Shown here one piece after another: positions 33,800 to 44,100 of a stretch of DNA of 55,916 nt. The DNA is from Planktothrix sp. FACHB-1365 (GTDB taxonomy: Bacteria; Cyanobacteriota; Cyanobacteriia; Cyanobacteriales; Microcoleaceae), in NCBI RefSeq assembly GCF_014697575.1, contig NZ_JACJSC010000036.1, forward strand, positions 1-55,916, written 5' to 3'. Under the pieces are notes generated by a model. That model worked only from the letters and a program-made list of their open reading frames with translations, searched no databases and had not been told where the DNA came from. The first letter of the stretch is position 1. Every line of letters starts with the position of its first letter. The position numbers and the translations under genes were made by a program.

Positions 33800-35131
33800 C
33801 TACTGTAATTTCAGAATTTGAGCCGTCAGACCCAGACTTTCTTCATAGAGAACATCCCGTCCCCAACGTTGTAACTGTTGCGCCATCAGAGATTCGGCTT
33901 TTTGATCCGTTGCGGCAATTACCTGTTCCGTCCGACAAGATTGGGCACTTCCTCCGGCTTCCATCCGCATACATCCGGTGGTTTCTGAACATAAAATCGT
34001 GCAGCAGTTCGCGTTAGGATTTCCCGACGTTAACCGTAACCCCACTAAATCCCCTGGAATTTCACCATAATCCGCCGTCGGAATAGCTGCGAGTTCTGCC
34101 AGAATTTCTTTATCATTGGGCCCCATAAACCGGATATGTTTGAGCTCGTAATCTCCGCCTTGATCGACAAAGGAAAGGGGTTTCCATTCTAAACGACTCG
34201 CAAACCATCCTAAAAACATTAAAGCTTGGGCGGCGTTGCCTTTTTCATAGTCAAGGGTGATATTATCGATTTCAACTAAGGAAGTTCGACGTTCAGGAGG
34301 ATCAAAAGCTGAGGCGGTTAATTCTTGCCAAGGGGAAAGTCGATGCCAATTTAAGTCTGCAATATAGGTTTCCTCTTCAATTAAATCCTGCATTTTTAAT
34401 AATTCCGATTCAGGATCGCTAAAATAAGAGGAATCCACAATCACACAATTAGAACAACTGGATAATTGTTTAAACAATTCTTGTTCAGGATTGGGTGTTG
34501 CTTTCCACCAAACAAATTTGGGCAAATCGGGAATCATTAACGATGAAACGATATTTCCTACCCGTTCTAAAGCGGCTTTTGTGCCTCGCAGGGTGATATA
34601 TTCACAACACACTAACCCTTCTTCGTGTTTTTTCTGAATCGGGCAATAGGCAGAGACTTGAGCCGTTACTCCCGTATCTTCTCCCAAAGTAGGACAAAGG
34701 GTAATAATTCGACAAGGATTTTGGGCGGCGATGGTTTCACTAATACTAAATCCCCGTGCATCCAGATTACTAATCGTTTGTTTTGAAGCGGGAAGTTTAG
34801 CAAATTCCTCCCGTAATTTTGTTAAGGTATCGGGGTCAACTCGTCCCGTAATGGGTAAATCATACTGTTTTTGAGCTTCTTTAATGGCATCACGGGTGGC
34901 TGTGCCATGAATCCCATCAATACTACCTGCATAGAACCCTAATGTCCCTAACAATTGTTGAAATTCTTCGGGTTCATAAACTACCATGCTAAAGGTTGCC
35001 GCACGAGTCGCAATAGCGGTAGTTTTCCCATTTCCAATATTTTGACTCAGCCAAATACTGCTTAATTCAGCTTCAATTTGGCTTAAGGAAATATCCTTCG
35101 GTTTTTGTAACGCAACAAGGGGTGTATTCAT
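33800..35131 (-). CDS. opcA: OpcA, glucose-6-phosphate dehydrogenase assembly/activator protein
   Basis: A 443-aa OpcA. Cyanobacterial OpcA binds G6PDH (Zwf), raises its substrate affinity and links it to redox control through thioredoxin. Residues about 55-110 carry a peptidoglycan-binding-like helical motif (LLGTLGFYAGSIDGIHGTAT), usual in OpcA. The remainder matches the OpcA domain (LMIPDLPKFVWWKATPNPEQ, then SYFSDPESELLKMQDLIEEE and DLNWHRLSPWQEL), with cysteines (CRIITLCPTL, CPIQKKHEEGLVCCEY, CCTILCSETTGC) that could serve redox regulation. It is downstream of zwf on the same strand with 126 nt of heptamer repeats between, and ends at a clear terminator. Confidence 0.95.
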   Translation of the reverse strand: MNTPLVALQKPKDISLSQIEAELSSIWLSQNIGNGKTTAIATRAATFSMVVYEPEEFQQLLGTLGFYAGSIDGIHGTATRDAIKEAQKQYDLPITGRVDPDTLTKLREEFAKLPASKQTISNLDARGFSISETIAAQNPCRIITLCPTLGEDTGVTAQVSAYCPIQKKHEEGLVCCEYITLRGTKAALERVGNIVSSLMIPDLPKFVWWKATPNPEQELFKQLSSCSNCVIVDSSYFSDPESELLKMQDLIEEETYIADLNWHRLSPWQELTASAFDPPERRTSLVEIDNITLDYEKGNAAQALMFLGWFASRLEWKPLSFVDQGGDYELKHIRFMGPNDKEILAELAAIPTADYGEIPGDLVGLRLTSGNPNANCCTILCSETTGCMRMEAGGSAQSCRTEQVIAATDQKAESLMAQQLQRWGRDVLYEESLGLTAQILKLQ

Positions 35132-35133
35132 AA

Positions 35134-35203
35134 CAGTTATCAGTTATCAGTTATCAGTTATCAGTTATTAGTTATCAGTTATCAGTTAATAGTTATCAGT
35201 CAA
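35134..35203. repeat. Heptamer tandem repeat, CAGTTAT x10 (with variants)
   Basis: Ten consecutive heptamers, six of them exact CAGTTAT, the others TAGTTAT, CAGTTAA or CAGTCAA. They fill the gap between zwf and opcA and could alter transcript stability between the two genes. Confidence 0.88.
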
Positions 35204-35257
35204 CAACTGCGAACTATTAACAGACGCGCCATGGCACGTCTCTACACTGATCACTGA

Positions 35258-36787
35258 TTACAATCGACGCCAACGACGACCATCTCGGTTTAGGAGAAGT
35301 TCTGATTCTACAGGGCCCCAAGTGCCTGCTTCATAGAGGGGAATGGACTCAGCCGGAGCCGGAGCATCCCAGACTTCTAGGACAGGGGTGAGCACTTGCC
35401 AAGAGGCTTCGACTTCATCACCCCTAGTAAATAGGGTTTGATCGGCTAACATACAGTCAATCAATAAACGGGCATAGGCATCGGTATTCGGTTTACCAAA
35501 GGCGGTATCATAGCGAAAATCCATATCAACGGAACGAGTTCGCAGGGAGTTTCCAGGGGTTTTCACTTCAAAGCGCATGGAAATTCCTTCATTAGGTTGA
35601 ATTCTCAACACTAAAACATTCGGGTTAGCCTGTTTTGCGGCGGACTGGAACATTAAATAGGGAACTTCTTTAAACTGAATGGCGATTTCTGTAACTTTTT
35701 TCGGCATTCGTTTTCCAGTTCGCAGATAGAACGGTACTCCTTTCCAGCGCCAGTTATCAATATAAAATTTTAACGCAGCATAGGTTGGGGTGGTGGAGTC
35801 GGGGGCTGCCCCATCTTCTGAGCGATACCCTGGAACCTGTTGGCCGTTCATCCAACCAGGGGTATATTGTCCGCGCACCGCAGAATATTCTAAATAATTA
35901 ATATCAGCCAGATGGGTCGCTTGAACCACCTTAACTTTCTCGTTGCGAATACTATCCGCATCCAGGGAATTAGGGGGTTCCATTGCGGTTAGGGAAAATA
36001 ACTGCATCAGGTGGTTTTGCACCATATCCCGCAGCGCCCCTGATGTTTCATAATAGCCCGCCCGTCCTTCTAAACCGACGGTTTCGGCAACGGTAATTTG
36101 GACGTGATCAACAAATTGACGGTTCCACAAAGGCTCAAAAATGGCATTGGCAAACCGAAATACCATTAAGTTTTGAACGGTTTCTTTCCCTAGATAATGG
36201 TCAATGCGATAGACTTGTTCTTCAGAACAAACTTGACGGACAACCCGGTTGAGCACCTGAGCCGAACCTAAATCTCGACCAAAGGGTTTTTCAATCACTA
36301 AACGCTGCTTTTTGGGGTCGGTGAGCATTCCGGCTCCCCCCAATTGTTGAATCGCTTCGGCGAAGAAACGCGGTGCGACAGATAAATAAAAGACTCGGTT
36401 GCCTCTGGTGCGGCGAAGTTCATCGAGTTCACTTAAAAAGGCTTTCAGTTTTTGATAACTTTCGGGTTCATCCATATTCCCCGAACAATAAAAAATACCT
36501 TGGGAAAAGTCTTCCCACAACGCTTGGGAGTATAAACCGCCGCCAAATTCTTCAATTCCTTCACGCAAATGTTCGCGGAAAAAGTCGTGGCTCCACTCCC
36601 GACGAGCTACCCCAACAATAGTTAATTCGGGGGGTAATTTGCGCTCTAATTTCATTTGATAGAGGGCAGGAACTAATTTTCGTTGGGTTAAATCTCCCGA
36701 TGCACCAAAAATCACTAAAATCTGGGGTTCGGGAATTCGATCTTGTTGCAGTCCTACCCGCAGGGGATTTTCAATAAGTGTAACCAT
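35258..36787 (-). CDS. zwf: Glucose-6-phosphate 1-dehydrogenase
   Basis: A 509-aa G6PDH taking the ATG at 36787 ([15 protein letters not shown]), which has AAGGAA about 7 nt upstream; a TTG reading adds seven residues and is rejected. It oxidises glucose-6-P to 6-phosphogluconolactone with NADP, the entry step of the oxidative pentose phosphate pathway used by cyanobacteria in the dark. Visible are the nucleotide-binding [18 protein letters not shown], the active-site signature [13 protein letters not shown] with the catalytic His, and EKPFGRD. Complete C-terminus. It is preceded by tal and followed by opcA on the same strand. Confidence 0.98.
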   Translation of the reverse strand: MVTLIENPLRVGLQQDRIPEPQILVIFGASGDLTQRKLVPALYQMKLERKLPPELTIVGVARREWSHDFFREHLREGIEEFGGGLYSQALWEDFSQGIFYCSGNMDEPESYQKLKAFLSELDELRRTRGNRVFYLSVAPRFFAEAIQQLGGAGMLTDPKKQRLVIEKPFGRDLGSAQVLNRVVRQVCSEEQVYRIDHYLGKETVQNLMVFRFANAIFEPLWNRQFVDHVQITVAETVGLEGRAGYYETSGALRDMVQNHLMQLFSLTAMEPPNSLDADSIRNEKVKVVQATHLADINYLEYSAVRGQYTPGWMNGQQVPGYRSEDGAAPDSTTPTYAALKFYIDNWRWKGVPFYLRTGKRMPKKVTEIAIQFKEVPYLMFQSAAKQANPNVLVLRIQPNEGISMRFEVKTPGNSLRTRSVDMDFRYDTAFGKPNTDAYARLLIDCMLADQTLFTRGDEVEASWQVLTPVLEVWDAPAPAESIPLYEAGTWGPVESELLLNRDGRRWRRL

Positions 36788-36994
36788 TGAGATTCCTTTT
36801 GCGATCAATCAATTAATAATCTTTATTCAGGACTAATCAGGATTAGGGATCATAGATTTGACCACAGAGAGCCTCTAATAGCAGTTTCCCGATTGATAGG
36901 GTTTGGCTTGGATTATAAATAATTTTTACAGATGATTGTCTTTTTCCCTTTAAAACTTTTGTTTAATTTAAGATTAGCTCCCTGAAAATGGAGA

Positions 36995-37048
36995 AGGACA
37001 ACCCCCAAGAAACCTAGTTTTTGGCATCTTGTGGGATTGTCCTTTTTT
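36995..37048 (+). terminator. Strong hairpin between tal and zwf
   Basis: GGACAACCCCCAAGA pairs with TCTTGTGGGATTGTCC (about 15 bp, few mismatches) around a 16-nt loop. The T-run (CCTTTTTT) follows only on the plus strand, though tal and zwf run minus, so it can act as a weak attenuator or mRNA end for tal at most. The loop contains a degenerate GAAACCTAG-TTTT word. Confidence 0.5.
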
Positions 37049-37080
37049 ATAGAAATCCTAACACAACTGATTGTGAGAAT

Positions 37081-38229
37081 TTATCGGGCGACGGTCGCCA
37101 GTCGTTCTACTTTGTCTTGGAGAGAAGCCATCAAGGAATTAAAGGGTTGAATAAATTTATCAATCCCATCCGTTAGTAAGTCTTCCATGACTTGCTCTAA
37201 ATTAATCTCAATATCGGGATCTTTGAGATTTTCAATCAAATGATAGGCATTGTCAACATTTGTTGTTACCCGGTTCGCCACATCACAATGATCAATACAA
37301 GCCTCAATAGTAGAGGGAGGTAAGGTATTAACGGTATCTGACCCGATTAATTCATCCACATACATAACATCGGGATAATTCGGATTTTTTGTACTGGTAC
37401 TTGCCCACAGTAACCGTTGAACTTTTGCTCCTTTTTCTGCTAAGGCTTGCCAGCGATCAGTTTTAATGATTTTAAGATATTCTTGATACGCTATTTTAGC
37501 ATTAGCGATCGCAACTTTTCCTTTAACCGCTTCTAATTTAGCCTTAACGTTGATATCGTTAATATTTCTAAGTTTGGCATCAATCATTTCATCAATTTTA
37601 CTATCAATGCGACTTAAAAAGAAACTGGCAACGGAAGCAATTTTACTAATATCTTGACCTTGGGCGACACGGGCTTCTAATCCTTCAATATAAGCCCAAG
37701 CCGTATTAATATAGCTATCAACGGAAAATAACAAGGTAACATTGACATTAATTCCCTCACTAATCACCTGTTTAACCGCAGGTAAACCCGCCGCCGTCCC
37801 CGGAATTTTAATCATTAAATTTTCCCGTTCTATCGTTTTAGCATAGCGTCGGGCTTCCGTAATCGTTTTTTCTGTATCTAAGGCAATATTAGGGGGAACT
37901 TCAATACTAATAAACCCATCTAATCCTTGACTTTGTTCATACACCGGTTTAAAAATATCACAAGCTTTGCGAATATCATCAAAAATCAAGGATTCATAAA
38001 TTTCTAATACCGATTTTCCGGCTTTAATGCCTTTTTCGATATCAGCATCATAAATGGCATTACCTTTAATCGCTTTTTCAAAAATAGCCGGATTTGAAGT
38101 TAAGCCTTGAATTCCTTGTTCTTCAATCATCCGTTTTAATTCCCCAGATTCTATTAAATCTCGGTTTAAATTATCCATCCAAATACTTTGACCGAGAGCT
38201 TCAATTTCTAAAAGGTGATTAACAGTCAT
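37081..38229 (-). CDS. tal: Transaldolase
   Basis: A 382-residue transaldolase of the type seen in cyanobacteria and actinobacteria: MTVNHLLEIEALGQSIWMDN, LTSNPAIFEKAIKG, the Schiff-base lysine in NLMIKIPGTAAGLPAV (about K143) and NVNVTLLFSVDSYINTAWAY. It moves a dihydroxyacetone unit between sugar phosphates in the non-oxidative pentose phosphate pathway. It is placed upstream of zwf and opcA on the same strand, giving tal-zwf-opcA. In Nostoc, fbp is known in the same cluster. Here fbp is 7.6 kb away on the far side of a four-gene insertion. Complete. Confidence 0.96.
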   Translation of the reverse strand: MTVNHLLEIEALGQSIWMDNLNRDLIESGELKRMIEEQGIQGLTSNPAIFEKAIKGNAIYDADIEKGIKAGKSVLEIYESLIFDDIRKACDIFKPVYEQSQGLDGFISIEVPPNIALDTEKTITEARRYAKTIERENLMIKIPGTAAGLPAVKQVISEGINVNVTLLFSVDSYINTAWAYIEGLEARVAQGQDISKIASVASFFLSRIDSKIDEMIDAKLRNINDINVKAKLEAVKGKVAIANAKIAYQEYLKIIKTDRWQALAEKGAKVQRLLWASTSTKNPNYPDVMYVDELIGSDTVNTLPPSTIEACIDHCDVANRVTTNVDNAYHLIENLKDPDIEINLEQVMEDLLTDGIDKFIQPFNSLMASLQDKVERLATVAR

Positions 38230-38375
38230 AATAAAGTTCCTATCAGGGTGATCAACATCGATACCATCTCTATTTTAGGGCTGCAATATTAAAGTTAATA
38301 ACCTCCCTTGGGGAGAGTTTTCTACTGATACCACCGACCTGATAAGTTCTATCTAAGTAAAAACGGCTTCCTCAA

Positions 38376-38477
38376 TTACCCCCTAGCCACCACAATAATA
38401 AACACAAACAACGCAATCAATAAAAACCATAAAATTCCATTATTATCAACAGTTTCCTGTTTTTCCAATCTAAACAC
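38376..38477 (-). CDS. Possible 33-residue single-pass membrane peptide
   Basis: A short frame from GTG at 38477: a charged start (MFRLEKQETVDNNG), then one hydrophobic helix (ILWFLLIALFVFIIVVARG) and a stop. The charge-then-helix pattern is what small cyanobacterial membrane proteins look like, and the open frame continues upstream without an ATG (QAVCLKNGC precedes it). There is no clear ribosome binding site, so it may be a remnant. Function unknown. Confidence 0.35.
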   Translation of the reverse strand: MFRLEKQETVDNNGILWFLLIALFVFIIVVARG

Positions 38478-38558
38478 ACAACCATTTTTTAAACAAACGG
38501 CTTGGTTTTCGGACGTTTTTCTGAACCCGTATAAAATTGTTAATGATTAAGTATTTCT

Positions 38559-38586
38559 GTAGGGGTGAGGCGCGCCTCACCCTTAC
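38559..38586. repeat. Palindrome GTAGGGGTGAGGCG / CGCCTCACCCTTAC
   Basis: A 28-nt palindrome with one mismatch, related to the perfect copy at 1816-1843. It lies between the four-gene cluster and tal. The rest of the 457-nt gap has no other gene beyond the possible 33-aa peptide. Confidence 0.75.
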
Positions 38587-38686
38587 CTTGGTTCAACGTT
38601 TTATCCGTTATTCTTGACTGATATCATTATCTTTAATAACTTATTCTAGCATAACTTAACGAATATAGGACATTAATTCTTTCTTA

Positions 38687-39409
38687 TTAATCTTGTTCAA
38701 CTCCTGGGGGAGTAAAGCGAATTTCGATGCGTCTTCTTGTTTCATCAGAAGTACGATTTTGCGACGAATATTGTCCTGAAGGCAAAAATAATTGTGCGGC
38801 TGAATAAGCTCTAAATTTTAACCCCTTTAAACGACCTTTTTCTTGAATAGCTTGGAGTTTTTTAACAACTGCTAAAGAACGCATTAATCCTAAATCAGCA
38901 TTAGAACCTGGTTTGAGATTTTTAACAGGTTGGTTCCCCTGTGCAACTTGTTCTAAGATTTGATCTAAATTACTAGCGGGATTAAACGTTTCTTGACCAT
39001 CAGTATGTCCAATTACATCCACCACATAACCTTGATAAACTTTAGAAAATTCCTCTAATTTTTCCACCACATTCCCTTCAATAAAAATTCGCAACCCTTC
39101 AGGTAAATCCGCTTTACCTGTCTCAAATTTTAAAGATCGCCCCTGAGCATCTCGATCAGAATCTTTAATCACAATAACTGGTGGAGCTTTTAATCGTTCA
39201 ATTTCGTTTTTTAATGAACCAACTGTTATTGTTAAGTCTTTAATTTTCTGATCTTTCTCTTTTGAGTTAGAGGTTAATAACGATGATTTAACAATCGCTA
39301 ACAATAAAAACAAGCTCATAATTAAAAAAGCATTAGACATTAAATCTGTAAATGCTTGCCAAACATTCAAATCTTCCGATGAATTTTGAAGTTGAGTCGG
39401 ACGACGCAT
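38687..39409 (-). CDS. MotB/ZorB-like protein: one membrane helix plus OmpA peptidoglycan-binding domain
   Basis: A 240-residue protein. Residues 16-41 read LNVWQAFTDLMSNAFLIMSL and on as one membrane helix. The WxxFTDLM motif puts an Asp (about D22) at the cytoplasmic end of the helix, where MotB/ZorB-type stators carry their ion-binding Asp. A coiled coil (45-80) and an OmpA-like domain (about 85-235) follow, including VVDVIGHTDGQET and the closing TSDETRRRIEIRF, which binds peptidoglycan. It is the last gene of the four-gene cluster, 134 nt after its MotA-like partner. Together they would form an ion-driven motor fixed to the wall. Flagellar genes are absent. ZorB of the Zorya defence system has this architecture. 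Confidence 0.85.
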   Translation of the reverse strand: MRRPTQLQNSSEDLNVWQAFTDLMSNAFLIMSLFLLLAIVKSSLLTSNSKEKDQKIKDLTITVGSLKNEIERLKAPPVIVIKDSDRDAQGRSLKFETGKADLPEGLRIFIEGNVVEKLEEFSKVYQGYVVDVIGHTDGQETFNPASNLDQILEQVAQGNQPVKNLKPGSNADLGLMRSLAVVKKLQAIQEKGRLKGLKFRAYSAAQLFLPSGQYSSQNRTSDETRRRIEIRFTPPGVEQD

Positions 39410-39543
39410 AATTTTAAACCTTTAATAATAATAATTAAAAAACTTACCAACTTGTACCCTAGAAACTGGGTAACTAATATAAAAACCTGAACTCAGGATC
39501 AATCTCCTGATCTAGCCGAGAATCTCCAGCATCAGTCCTAAAT

Positions 39544-41115
39544 TTATTTACTTTCCCAAAATTTGGGTTTATTATTCTTAATTCCCGGATTACCGCTTTG
39601 TTCTTTTAAGAGTTTAAGTACCTGCGATAAATCGGATTTCATCTCAATAATATACTTCATATTAGGTTTAATTGCTGATTCCAATTTATCCGCTAAAACT
39701 TGTGAATAGGACTGACTACTATTTGATTGTTCTTTAATAAGCTTATTCATCATTTTACTTAAAGATTCTAGTTCAAAATTCACTGTATTTGTATAAGTAT
39801 TCAGGGTTTTAACTAAGGTTTCTAATTGTTTACCAATGTCTTCTAAATGATTAGATTTATCAATCACTTGGTTTTGGATATTCTCTAACGTTTGAGAACT
39901 TAACTCCAAGCTTTTTCCTCCTTGTTGCAGTTGAGGAATAATTTCAACTAGGGATTGTTGATTGGTTTGATTTAACTCTAAAACCTGTAATGAACTTTGA
40001 TTGAGTTCACTTAATTTTGTTTCCGTTTTCACTAACTGTTCCGTAAAGGTTTGAAGTTGAGTTAATATCGTTTCCAAAGATTGAACCGTTTGAAATAAAC
40101 CGAATGCTGAGTCAGAAAAATTCTTTTGATTCTCTCCAAAATCAGTGGCAATTATTGATAATTGTTTAGGAAATTCACTTTGTTCAAAACCTTGAGCAAC
40201 TTGTTCTAATTTCTCAGCCGTTGTTTTACTAACTTGTACGGCATTTGTAAAACCTTCTGTTGCGATCTGAAACTCTCTAGCTCCCCTTTCCAACGTTCCA
40301 GTAGCATTGGATAATTGACTATAGACTTTTAGAGCTAATTCACTCGCTTCTACATTCGCTTTTGTAATTTGATGAATATTATCTCTCATTGCAGATTCCA
40401 CCGCCTCTCTAACAGTAATACCAAATCGATCTAAAAAATCCTTAAATTCACTCGACATTCCTTTAACAACTTTATCCAGTCGAGTTTGACCATTTAAGGA
40501 TGAATAATAAATATTATCGAGGTAATGTTCTAAAGAAACCGTTAAACGATATTTCGCTAGGCTCGTATTCCATAAAAAGTTTAAAACAGTTAATAATGCA
40601 CTAAAAAATAACCCAGCTAAACTGGTAATAAAAGCGATCGCCATTCCTTCTAGGGGTTCTTTTAATTCCTCTACTAATTGACTAACATCCGTTGCTTGAC
40701 TTTGACTAATAGTTTGACTCAAAGAGCCCAAATTGACCGTAATTCCAATAAAGGTTCCAATTAATCCAAAAGCTAGGAGTAAATTCGGAAAAATTCGACA
40801 AAAATATTCAATTTGTTCGCAGGATAGCCCTAAAACCTGTTCTTGGCTGTAGGCTTGATCAATCAAAGCCGCCGTGTTCACTTGTTCTAAATTTTGGCTG
40901 GATTCTGCAAAACTCTGTTCTAAAACTTGTACAATCGCAGGCGGGAGTTCAAGCTCCCGTTTATTGATAATCTGATAAATTTTATTCGCTTGAGTGGTTA
41001 AATGTTGATAAAGATTCCAGCGATAATAGAGGGTAATGATCGAGGGAATAAACACAAATATCCCGATCAAAATGATTAACAAAGGCGGTAAAGGAGGAAA
41101 AGAAGGAAACAACAT
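39544..41115 (-). CDS. MotA/ZorA-like membrane protein with long coiled-coil tail
   Basis: A 523-aa protein with helix 1 at about 11-30 (LLIILIGIFVFIPSIITLYY), then a cytosolic stretch, helix 2 at 109-130 (NLLLAFGLIGTFIGITVNLG, the GLIGTFIGI motif of MotA/TolQ/ExbB proteins), and helix 3 at 157-182 (AIAFITSLAGLFFSALLTVL). Residues about 190-505 are almost pure coiled coil, repeating LEQVAQGFEQ and LSELNQSSLQVLELNQ patterns. A long cytoplasmic tail behind a MotA core is characteristic of ZorA and not of flagellar MotA. GAGGATATT lies before the ATG at 41115. It sits 62 nt after the tubulin-like gene. It is probably the stator ring that couples ion flow to the tail or to the GTPase upstream. 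Confidence 0.83.
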   Translation of the reverse strand: MLFPSFPPLPPLLIILIGIFVFIPSIITLYYRWNLYQHLTTQANKIYQIINKRELELPPAIVQVLEQSFAESSQNLEQVNTAALIDQAYSQEQVLGLSCEQIEYFCRIFPNLLLAFGLIGTFIGITVNLGSLSQTISQSQATDVSQLVEELKEPLEGMAIAFITSLAGLFFSALLTVLNFLWNTSLAKYRLTVSLEHYLDNIYYSSLNGQTRLDKVVKGMSSEFKDFLDRFGITVREAVESAMRDNIHQITKANVEASELALKVYSQLSNATGTLERGAREFQIATEGFTNAVQVSKTTAEKLEQVAQGFEQSEFPKQLSIIATDFGENQKNFSDSAFGLFQTVQSLETILTQLQTFTEQLVKTETKLSELNQSSLQVLELNQTNQQSLVEIIPQLQQGGKSLELSSQTLENIQNQVIDKSNHLEDIGKQLETLVKTLNTYTNTVNFELESLSKMMNKLIKEQSNSSQSYSQVLADKLESAIKPNMKYIIEMKSDLSQVLKLLKEQSGNPGIKNNKPKFWESK

Positions 41116-41177
41116 AAAATATCCTCAAGATTGAACATGAGCTTAGATTCAAATCAATGTAACTAAATTAAAATGAG

Positions 41178-44100
41178 TTAACAACCATATTTCCGTAGAA
41201 TTTCTTCTTTCTCAAATTCATATCCTTTTTGAGTAATGAGCCCCTGATCTAATTTTTGTTTTAGCTGCCTTAATTTTGCCTCTAAACTGTCATCACTTTG
41301 GTTAAAATCTCTGGAATTTTTTCCACGCTTTACTAAAGAGGCAGAATCGTCATTAACCGATGTTGGTAAACTTGCAGTCTTAGTTAGACTTTCCTGAATT
41401 TTTCGACGAAAACGATTAATAACTCCTTCCTGTCCTAAATTATTAATTGTACCCGGAGTCCCCACAACCGTTGATTTATAAAGATAATTAGGATTAGATT
41501 CAGGTAAATTATCCACATAATCCACAAATTGCTGTAATCTGGGTAAATATTGACTTTTCCAGAGATCAGGATTTTGACGAATCTGATTAATTTCCTCCTC
41601 TAATAACTCGTTTAACGTTTTCGTCATTTCTCGGTGATTCGCCAGTTCTTCTAACGCTTGATTCCAAATTGGGTTCAGTTCTGCTGTATAATAATAGTCT
41701 CGTAAATTATCGTAATATTGAAACTCTAAGCCTTGAGTTTTAGGATTTTTAACAATTAACTGAAATGCTAAACAAGGATAGAAAACATCTTCCAATTCTT
41801 CCATGAGTCTAGCATCTGGGGGGATAATATCAGTAAAGGGGATTTGATAATCAGAATGACAAGTTGAGCCATCTTTATTTTGTTCTCGGATATAATGATT
41901 TCTGATTTCTTCTAAACCATTAATCAATCGTAAAGGAAAGCCACCATATTCCCTGACAATTAAAATTTGATCTTCAGCTTGAGTCGGTTTTAAAGCCGTT
42001 GGGTCGATTCCTAAATCACGAGTCAGAGTCATTTTAAACTGATTTACTTCTACCTCATCGGTATCTTTAAATCCAATAAATTCTTTTCGTTTATCCGAAA
42101 GATTAGAAAAATAAGGATCACTGACATTTAAACGTAATAAAGGTTCTGCCTGCTCAATAATTTGTCCTAAACGGGTAGGACGAATTGACCCAGAATAATT
42201 TTGAATAAAACGTTTAATCACAGATTTAACAATTTGGTTACTCCGAGAACCAAATTCACCATCTATTTTTTGATCAATTTCTGTTTTTAGTTGCTCTCCG
42301 GTGGTACGATTAATCAAATAACAAATCGATTCTCCTACCCCAGATGCCTCTGTAATATCTTTACTCACTAACACCAATGCAGAGCGAAACTCTAAATCTG
42401 GTAATAAGGTTTGATAACATTCTTCAATATCTTCTGGAGCAAAAATAGCGTCTCCACTCATTTCATTAAAATTAGAATTGATCAGATCATTTTGTTCTTT
42501 CTCATAATTCGTTTTTAAATTCTCGATCATCCGGCTAAAGGTGGCAACTTCAGTCGAACAATCTCTAACATACTTTTGCAAATCATTGACGATTTTTAAG
42601 GTTTCTTGAGTCACTGCTAATTTGAAATTATGCTGAATTAACTGAATAATACTTTGAACAGCGTTTCTCGCTAATCTCTGAATATCCGCATTTTTACGAT
42701 TCAGTATGGGGAGTTCAATTCTTTGCTCTATCTCATCCATGTTCTGTTCTAAATCTCGCCATTTTTTCTCTAAGTCTTCAATTTTTTTCATTCCTCCCCC
42801 TTGACTAATTTCTTCCTCTAACTGACGTTGATAGCTGTTTAATTCTGTTTGCATCGCCTCTAACCAATCTCGAACACTTTTAGTCGAAAATTTGGGATTA
42901 CTTGGGGTCATTAATTCCGCAATAAATTCATTAATATGATCTTTCAATTGTTGAGCGATGCTCGGTTGTACCTGCATTAACCGGGTTAACCAAATTCCTC
43001 TTGTTGTTTCTGTTTCCCCAGGCTGAACTTTTCTGAACTGTTCTCGAAATTCTCGTGATAAGTTATTTTTTAAACTGATCCGATCTTCACTATTTTTACA
43101 CTCATTAATTTTTTGAATTAATTTCTCTCTAAATTTAGTTAAGGTCGTAGAAAAGTCTTTGCTCCCTTCTTGAACGCCTCCAGCGAGTCGTTCTTTAAAC
43201 CCGTCCCGTTGGATTAAATCACTATACCAATTATATTTAATCAAAAATTGTTCAATAATTAATTGAGGGTCGGGACTTTGACCTTCTCCATTTAACCAAA
43301 AATTAACCAATTTTAAACTAATCCGATTTAAGGCAATTTTTACAATAATTTCACGAGGAAAATAAATTGCAGCCAAGCCAAAGGTTAAATATCCTTGGGT
43401 ATTAGGACGGGGATGATTATCCGATTGAATTAAATGGGTGAGTAAATTATCCCGCATTCCTTTAGCAACGGGGGCTAATTCTCCGATAAAATCTAAGGCG
43501 ATTTTATGAGCAATCACATTACATAATTTTTGTTGTTCTAAGATTGTATATTCACCGTTCGTTTCATTAGAAATTAAATAAGTATAATCAAATGGGGCGC
43601 GAGGTTCCTGAACAATTACCAAATTTTGCATATCATAACAAGCTTCAAATCGAGTCCCCGTACTGCTATAATAATTGAGTTCTTTTAAGGCTGCATAAGT
43701 ATTGGCATTCATATAGGACGCATTACTATATAACTGTGGACTTACCACTAAATATCCGAGTAATTGCGTGCCTTTATCTCCATAGGATTTCCTTAAACTA
43801 TAAGCAACATCTAAAAACATTCCGCTTCCCGTACCACCACAGAGGGAACCAATCACAAAAATATTTAATCCGGGTTCAAGTTTTAATCCGGCTTGCAGTA
43901 AAGAGGCTTCATGACCCATTGTCCGTTTTGCTGCGGTTTCAATGACAGTTTTGATCTTTTGGTAATTATGAAAAAATGCTAATCTTCCCACAGGTCGAAT
44001 GCCTTTGGCGCCTTCTTCAACGGCTCTAATATTACGAAGTAATTGAGGCGGAAACCAGCGAGAAATATGATCAAACGGCCCAGAACGATTGGATTGAGAA

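Noticed and set aside
38687-41115. A full Zorya defence system
   Set aside because: ZorA/ZorB-like genes are present but ZorC, ZorD or ZorE is not adjacent. The partners are a tubulin-like and a vWA protein, so the name would mislead.
38687-41115. Flagellar stator genes motA/motB
   Set aside because: No flagellar genes are present, cyanobacteria lack flagella, and the long coiled-coil tail of the MotA-like protein is not typical of flagellar MotA.
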